NCBI GenBank assembly: GCA_950075905.1
Contig: CATMVR010000094.1
Span: 1-11,066, forward strand
DNA: 11,066 nt
Origin: an uncultured Persicitalea sp.
Lineage (GTDB): Bacteria; Bacteroidota; Bacteroidia; Cytophagales; Spirosomataceae
Reading direction: 5' to 3'
The translations under genes were made by a program, and so were the position numbers. Shown here in pieces: positions 6,420 through 11,066 of the stretch; position 1 is the stretch's first letter, and every line of letters begins with the position of its first letter. Below the pieces are notes generated by a model, which was not told where the DNA came from, searched no databases, and was given only the letters and a program-made list of their open reading frames with translations.

Positions 6420-8846
6420 TCACTCCGACCGCAAACTCTTCACCGGGTTTACCAGCGCGGCCTTAATACTCTGGTAACTCACCGTGAACAAAGCGATTCC
6501 AATAGCCAGCAGGCCAGCCACTACAAACACCCCTACTTCCAGATCAATCTTGTAAGCAAATCCTTCCAGCCATTGGCTCATAGCGTACCAGGCTATGGGT
6601 GAGGCAATCAGGATAGCGATGAGAACCAGTTTCAGAAAGTCGGTGGAAAGGAGCGTTACCACGCTCGTTACGGAGGCACCCAGTACCTTGCGTACCCCTA
6701 TCTCCTTCTTACGCTGCTCGGCCGTGAAGGTGGCCAGGCCAAAGAGTCCCAGGCAGGCTACAAAAATGGTAAGTCCGGCAAATATCCCCAGGATCTGAGC
6801 GGTTCGCTGCTCGGCCCGATACGTGGCATTGAAATCCTCTTCCAGAAAGGAATACTCCATCGGAGCCTCGACGGCAAAGCTTTTCCACTGCTGTTCTACC
6901 GTAGCCAGCAGACCCTGTATATCCTTTGTTTTCACTTTCAGAATCACTTGTCCGGAATTATCACCCAGGGTCATCAGCAGGGGTGAAATGCGCTCGTGCA
7001 GCGATTTGAAGTGAAAATCTTCTACCACGCCAATCACATGGTAGGTGGCAAGACGGCCTTCGTTATCAGGCCGGCTGATGGTATGCCCCAGCGCATCGTT
7101 GCCCCAGCCAAAGGCTTTGGCGGCAGTTTCGTTCAGGATAATGCCCGTAGAATCGGTGCCAAAATCGCGGGAAAAATTTCGCCCGGCGGCCATCTTCATG
7201 CCCAGGGTAGGCAGGTAGTTTTCGTCCACATCGTAGCGGAGGGTTTTGACAAACTGTGAGGTATTGTCGTCTGCGTACACCATAAAATTGTTGTTGTAGG
7301 AAGGCCCCGCCGGAAGGTAGCCCGAAAGACTGGCATTGACCACCCGTGCATCCTGCATGAGCTGACGACGAAACAGATCTTCATTTTTGCCCAGCCGCCA
7401 GGTTTCCTCTACCACCAGCACCTGCTCTTTGTCATAACCCAGTTTGGTGTTCTGAATGTATTTCAACTGCTGGTATACGACCGTCGTGCCGACGATCAAT
7501 ATGAACGAGATGCAGAATTGCACAATGACCAGTACCCCACGCAGGCCTACCCCCGCCCGGCCCCCACCCGGATTGGCACCGCCTTTGAGTACCGATAGCG
7601 GCCGGAACGACGACAGAAAAAAGGCCGGATAGCTCCCCGCCAATACACCCACCACGAGTCCCAGCAGGACGAGTCCGGCCCATACTTCGGCAGAAGCAAG
7701 TATGCCTAATGTTATTTCCTTGCCGGCCAGTAGGTTGAAGTAAGGCAGTGCGAGAACCACAATTCCCAACGCCAACCCCAAAGCCAAAGCCGTGAGCAGG
7801 ATAGACTCGACCAGAAACTGCCCAACCAGCGCACTTTGCACCGAACCCATTACCTTCCGGATACCTACCTCCCGAGCCCGTTTGGAAGCGCCCGCCGTGC
7901 TGAGGTTCATAAAATTGATGCAGGCAATCAACAGCATAAACAAGGCAATGGCCCCAAACAGGTACACGTAGCGGATATCGCCATGGGTACTCAGGTCAAA
8001 GGCAAAGTCAGAGTGCAGGTGAATATCCGTCAGGGGTTGGAGGTAGAGGCCAATGTCGTTGCCCTTCTGCCGAAACTGCGCCAGGGTCATACCAAAGGCC
8101 TGTTCCAGCTGCGGTGCCATATATTTCTCCACGATCTGCGGCAGTTTGGCTTCGAGCTGCCGGTGGTCGTATCCCTCGGGTAGTACCAGATACGTATAAA
8201 ACTCTGACCGCATCCACGAATCGTCCCTGGATTCATCCAGACCCGCCATAGACAGCAGAAAGTCCATGTGAAAGTGGGAGTTTGCCGGGATATTTTTCAT
8301 AACCCCCGTTACCTCGTAGCTTTGGTTTTCGGGTTTAAGGGTAAGTACCTTCCCGACCGGATCGGCGTTTCCAAAATATTTCTCAGCCGTTGCTTGCGAA
8401 ATGACCATGGTGTTGGGGCGTAACAGAGCCGTTTTGGGGTCACCTGCCAGCAGGGGCAGCGTGAACACCTGAAAGAAATTAGAATCCGCAAAAGCTACGG
8501 CCGTCTCTTTAAACGTCTCATCGCCATACTGCACCAGTGGCGCGCCCGCCCGGCGAAGGCGGGTGGCTTCCTGTACTTCGGGGTACTCGCGCAGCAGGGT
8601 TTGGGCGGTGGGGGGCATCACGGTAGATTCATTGATATTTCCGCCGTTCATCGCTCCTTTGAAGTATACCCGCACCATGCGATCGGCTTTTTCGTGAAAG
8701 CGGTCGTAGCTGAGTTCGTCTAGTACATACAAGCCAATCAGCAGGCAGGAAGCCAGTCCGATGGACAGCCCGGCAATATTGATGGCTGAGAAGGCTTTGT
8801 TTCGGAGTAAGTTTCGGTAAGCGATTTTTATGTAGTTTCTGATCAT
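6420..8846 (-). CDS. FtsX/MacB-type ABC transporter permease, intact
   Basis: 808 residues from the ATG at 8846, a normal length for the large Bacteroidota permeases of this type. Order: membrane helix about 18-42 (INIAGLSIGLASCLLIGLY); MacB_PCD periplasmic domain about 45-285; helices from about 292 with the FtsX signature KRAREVGIRKVMGS at 322-335; further helices about 340-370 and 388-412; a central helix about 437-458 (QFCISFILIVGTTVVYQQ); second periplasmic domain about 465-680; and the C-terminal FtsX domain from about 684 with EQRKKEIGVRKVLGAS, ending NPVKSLRSE. These proteins act in the inner membrane with a LolD/MacB-like ATPase, which is absent here. Substrate unknown. It is a paralog of both flanking permeases; the last ~98 residues are about 85% identical to the 3421-5846 protein, whereas the first 62 are about 52% identical (hand count), so the C-terminal part is much better conserved or has been homogenised. 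Confidence 0.93.
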   Translation of the reverse strand: MIRNYIKIAYRNLLRNKAFSAINIAGLSIGLASCLLIGLYVLDELSYDRFHEKADRMVRVYFKGAMNGGNINESTVMPPTAQTLLREYPEVQEATRLRRAGAPLVQYGDETFKETAVAFADSNFFQVFTLPLLAGDPKTALLRPNTMVISQATAEKYFGNADPVGKVLTLKPENQSYEVTGVMKNIPANSHFHMDFLLSMAGLDESRDDSWMRSEFYTYLVLPEGYDHRQLEAKLPQIVEKYMAPQLEQAFGMTLAQFRQKGNDIGLYLQPLTDIHLHSDFAFDLSTHGDIRYVYLFGAIALFMLLIACINFMNLSTAGASKRAREVGIRKVMGSVQSALVGQFLVESILLTALALGLALGIVVLALPYFNLLAGKEITLGILASAEVWAGLVLLGLVVGVLAGSYPAFFLSSFRPLSVLKGGANPGGGRAGVGLRGVLVIVQFCISFILIVGTTVVYQQLKYIQNTKLGYDKEQVLVVEETWRLGKNEDLFRRQLMQDARVVNASLSGYLPAGPSYNNNFMVYADDNTSQFVKTLRYDVDENYLPTLGMKMAAGRNFSRDFGTDSTGIILNETAAKAFGWGNDALGHTISRPDNEGRLATYHVIGVVEDFHFKSLHERISPLLMTLGDNSGQVILKVKTKDIQGLLATVEQQWKSFAVEAPMEYSFLEEDFNATYRAEQRTAQILGIFAGLTIFVACLGLFGLATFTAEQRKKEIGVRKVLGASVTSVVTLLSTDFLKLVLIAILIASPIAWYAMSQWLEGFAYKIDLEVGVFVVAGLLAIGIALFTVSYQSIKAALVNPVKSLRSE

Positions 8847-8879
8847 GGCTTATTTTTAGTTAAAAGGTCTATTGATTAA

Positions 8880-9000
8880 GGGTTAATGGTGAAGCGGTAA
8901 AAGGTGAAGCGGTCAATGGATAAAGGTCAATGAGATGAATCATTCACCTTTTGACCGCGCGGCGGTGGCCCTTAGCCTTTAACCCATTCACCCTTTACCC
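8880..9000. repeat. Complex imperfect inverted and direct repeat between permease genes
   Basis: This gene-free spacer lies just after the stop at 9006 and upstream of the start at 8846. GGTGAAGCGGT occurs twice, at 8888-8898 and 8903-8913 (15-bp period). AAAGGTCAATGA (8922-8933) pairs with TCATTCACCTTT (8940-8951) with one mismatch; GCGGTCA (8909-8915) pairs with TGACCGC (8952-8958); GGTAAAAGGTGAA (8896-8908) pairs with TTCACCCTTTACC (8987-8999) with one mismatch. The nested arms could fold as one long stem. It is probably a transcript end for the 9006 gene, or a low-complexity repeat family; no U-tract is evident. Confidence 0.6.
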
Positions 9001-9005
9001 CAAAT

Positions 9006-10181
9006 TTACTCACTCCGCAGCGACTTCACCGGGTTCATCAGCGCCGCTTTGATGGATTGAAAACTCACCGTCAGCAGCGCGATGGCTACCGCCAGGGTAC
9101 CTACGCCGGCAAAGTACCACCACTCGATTTCTATTTTGTAGACGTACTCCTGCAACCATTGATTGGCAAAGTACCAGGCAAACGGAGTAGCGATCAATAG
9201 GGCAATCAAAACAAGCTTCACGAAGTCGCTGGAAAGTAACACTACCACATCGGCGATACTGGCTCCCAACACTTTTCTCACCCCGATTTCCCTGGTCCGG
9301 TTTTCGGCAGTATAGGCCGCCAGGGCGAACAAGCCCAGGCAGCCAATAAAAAGGGCAAGTGCCGTCAGAGTACCCACCACAGCCCCCGTTTTGGCTTCGG
9401 AGCGGTACAGCCGGGCGAAGGTCTCATCCAGAAAATCGTACTCGAAAGGAGCCTCCGGTAGGGTCTCACTCCATAGATCAGCCACTTTTTCTACCGTCTG
9501 CTTTGTGGTGCCGGGGCGAAGCCGCACCGCCATGTAGGAGCCCCAGGTTTGGTAGGTCTTCGAAGACTCGTGGAAAAGCGCCATGGGCTCGATGGCCGTA
9601 CGAACCGAGGCTTCGTTAAAATCACGCATGACTCCGATCACCTGAAAACGCTGATTCCCGTTGCCCGGATACCGGAGCCATTTCCCAATAGGGTTTTCCC
9701 AGCCAATGGTTTTTACTGCTGTCTCGTTCAGAATAACCGAGGCCGAATCACTCAATGATGCGGATCGAAAGTTTCTTCCAGCCAGAATTTCAACACCGAG
9801 GGTAGGTACAAAATCAGCATCAGTCAGAAAAGAGCCGATGGGTACACTTTGAACAACCGGATGCCTGTCGTTGCCCTGTTCGGGTTCGTAGTAATCGCCG
9901 AAACTTCCCAGCGAAGGCAGAAAGGTGGAATGCGTGGCATCTATGACCTCAGGCAATTTGATTAGTTGTTGTCGAAAAGCATCCCGCGCGGAAGGCGAAG
10001 AAAAGTGGCGGGCATTTTCAATCACTAGTACATGCTCGCGGTTGAGGCCGGGAGATTGCTTTCTGGCAAATTCAAGCTGTTGATAGATGACAAATGACCC
10101 CACCATCAACACAATAGAAACCACAAACTGAAATACTACCAGCCCACTCCTGACCGACAGCAGCTCTCTGTTCTCTTGAAC
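9006..10181 (-). pseudogene. FtsX/MacB-type ABC transporter permease, N-terminal half missing
   Basis: The frame is open from just after a TAA (10184-10182) to the stop at 9006, about 391 codons. Recognisable homology begins at SVRSGLVVFQFVVSIVLMVGS, equivalent to residue ~435 of the 808-residue paralog, so the first ~430 residues (first membrane helix, first PCD domain and first FtsX block) are absent. What remains is the central helix, a second periplasmic domain and the C-terminal FtsX domain (NRTREIGVRKVLGAS) ending NPVKSLRSE. There is no sensible start codon near the break. The DNA upstream (10182 onward) has no permease similarity in any frame I read. Either the gene was cut by an insertion or rearrangement, or the contig is misjoined here. 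It is the most diverged of the three paralogs (for example ANQWLQEYVYKIEIEW in place of AMSQWL.xFAYKIDLE). Confidence 0.82.
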
Positions 10182-10396
10182 TTAGTGACACTATTACTGA
10201 ATGAGAAGCGATTTTATATCAACCATGCCAAAAAATACTGTAACTTCGCGAATTTTTGGAGTTGGACGCTGAGATTTTGACAGGAATCAGATCTCGTTCT
10301 GAAACGTTCATTTCTGGGGTTTCTTTTTGGGCTTGTAGAGTTTTCGTACCCCCTCTGGTCGTTGTTTGAAATAATTTCTTGAAAATGTTGGTCCAA
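10182..10396. other. Unassigned junction segment with a possible C-terminal gene remnant
   Basis: About 215 bp of intermediate composition between two truncated genes. On the minus strand, one frame from about 10395 to the TGA at 10310-10308 reads as a basic tail (FKQRPEGVRKLYKPKKKPQK then stop) with ordinary codons, which looks like the C-terminus of a protein such as a transposase; this is a guess. The remaining ~125 bp toward the permease contain stops in every frame and no feature I recognise. I found no convincing terminal inverted repeat or target duplication. Confidence 0.35.
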
Positions 10397-10398
10397 AA

Positions 10399-11066
10399 AA
10401 TGAAGCAAAAAAATATTTTAATAATGATGAAGTTTATATTGAAAAATACTTTAATAATCCAAGGCATATAGAAGTTCAAATTCTTTCTGATAAAAAAAAA
10501 ATAATTCATCTTGGAGAAAGAGATTGTTCCGTTCAGAGAAGATATCAAAAATTAATTGAAGAATCTCCTAGTCCTATTTTAAGTGCCGAGGTAAGAAAAG
10601 ATCTTTTATCCAAAACCGTAAAAATGGTTGAAAAAATTGGGTATGAAGGAGCTGGAACAGTTGAATTTATATATGACGATGGAAATTTTTATTTTTTAGA
10701 AATGAATACCAGAATTCAAGTAGAGCATCCTGTTTCAGAAGTTGTAACTGGCATTGATATTGTAAAAGAACAAATTAGCATAGCAGCAAAAGGATATACC
10801 ACCTTAAATCAGATTGATATTATTTCAAGAGGTCATGCTATAGAATGTAGAATTAATGCTGAAGATCCTGATAAAAACTTTCAGCCAAGCCCTGGGACAA
10901 TTAGTGTTTGTCATCAACCTTCTGGATTTAGAACTAGAATTGATGGAGCAATATTTCAAGGATGCAAAATTTCACCCTATTATGACAGTTTAATTTGTAA
11001 GTTAATTTGCCATGGTAGAAATAGAATTGAAGCAATTCAAAGAACACTTAGATCTTTAGATGAATT
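10399..11066 (+). CDS. accC: Biotin carboxylase (acetyl-CoA carboxylase subunit), internal fragment, foreign composition
   Basis: An open frame runs off the window end; a TAA lies in frame at 10372-10374 and similarity starts at about NEAKKYFNNDEVYIEKY, so about 190 N-terminal residues (biotin carboxylase N-domain and first part of the ATP-grasp) are missing. About 222 residues remain. AccC carboxylates biotin on the carrier protein BCCP using ATP and bicarbonate, in the first step of fatty acid synthesis. Conserved ATP-grasp and active-site segments are visible: NPRHIEVQI, ERDCSVQRR followed by QK, GAGTVEF, EMNTRIQVEHPV, ECRINAEDP and SPYYDSLICKLI. The metal- and bicarbonate-binding residues (E of EMN, N, R, QVE) and the later catalytic Arg are intact. 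The DNA is very AT-rich with AT-ending codons, unlike everything before 10182. It resembles genes of reduced, AT-rich bacteria; I cannot name the group. Most likely a contig misjoin, less likely a transferred fragment. Confidence 0.9.

Noticed and set aside
10219..10548. A 109-residue minus-strand frame rich in Phe, Ile and Lys
   Set aside because: It crosses the composition break and lies antisense to the accC fragment; the hydrophobic composition is just the complement of AT-rich coding DNA.
10460..10600. Tyr in place of the His of QRRHQK in the AccC fragment as an inactivating change
   Set aside because: This position varies among biotin carboxylase-type enzymes (for example Leu or Asn), and the key Lys, Glu, Asn and Arg residues are kept, so it does not show loss of function.
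1..11066. CRISPR arrays, tRNA or rRNA genes, complete insertion sequences, known defence or biosynthetic systems
   Set aside because: I read both strands for regular spaced repeats, cloverleaf-like stretches, transposase motifs and known defence genes, and found nothing convincing apart from the possible gene tail near 10308-10395 and the lone Uma2 gene.

Overview
Most of the window (about 1-10180) looks like chromosome of a Bacteroidota bacterium, most likely of the order Cytophagales. The reasons are the roughly 800-residue double MacB_PCD/FtsX permeases in tandem ending in NPVKSLRSE, a membrane-tethered winged-helix regulator, small secreted proteins with GldM-C-like sequence, and TAnnTTTG-type promoter candidates. 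I cannot name the genus. Base composition is moderate to high GC in most genes and lower in the Uma2 gene and around the secreted-protein genes.

Layout: (1) 1-563 (+) is the 3' end of a molybdenum hydroxylase large subunit (isoquinoline 1-oxidoreductase beta / xanthine dehydrogenase type). (2) Convergent to it, 596-1498 (-) encodes a one-component regulator with a periplasmic domain between two membrane segments and a cytoplasmic OmpR-type DNA-binding domain; two palindromes lie in its promoter region. (3) 1620-3131 (-) holds three small exported proteins, the first two overlapping by ATGA. Two of them share a GldM-C-like pattern and two end in Lys-Gly-(Asp)-Gly-Cys. Upstream is a promoter candidate preceded by three helically phased GTAAA repeats. 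(4) 3132-3420 has no gene but holds two strong hairpins. (5) 3421-10181 (-) carries three paralogous FtsX/MacB permeases: the first is broken by a frameshift, the second is intact, the third has lost its N-terminal half. A divergent Uma2-family gene (+) sits between the first and second. A 33-bp hairpin element occurs twice, in opposite orientation, on either side of the first permease plus Uma2 block.

The right end is not ordinary. The third permease stops being recognisable near 10181. An unassigned 200-bp stretch follows, and from about 10397 the sequence becomes very AT-rich (two sampled 60-base lines give 22% and 32% GC) and encodes, on the + strand, the middle and C-terminal part of a biotin carboxylase (AccC) with no N-terminal half. 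The abrupt change in composition plus two truncated genes head to head suggests a chimeric contig or a foreign insertion rather than one natural locus.

Functionally, the permeases would be membrane halves of ABC transporters or mechanotransmission complexes; no ATPase gene is in the window. The regulator and the secreted-protein operon may form a regulatory pair, but this rests only on adjacency and the type of DNA repeat. I see no CRISPR array, tRNA, rRNA, complete insertion sequence or recognised defence system, and I do not claim a new system. The best leads are the phased repeats with the tethered regulator, the paired hairpin elements, and the composition break.
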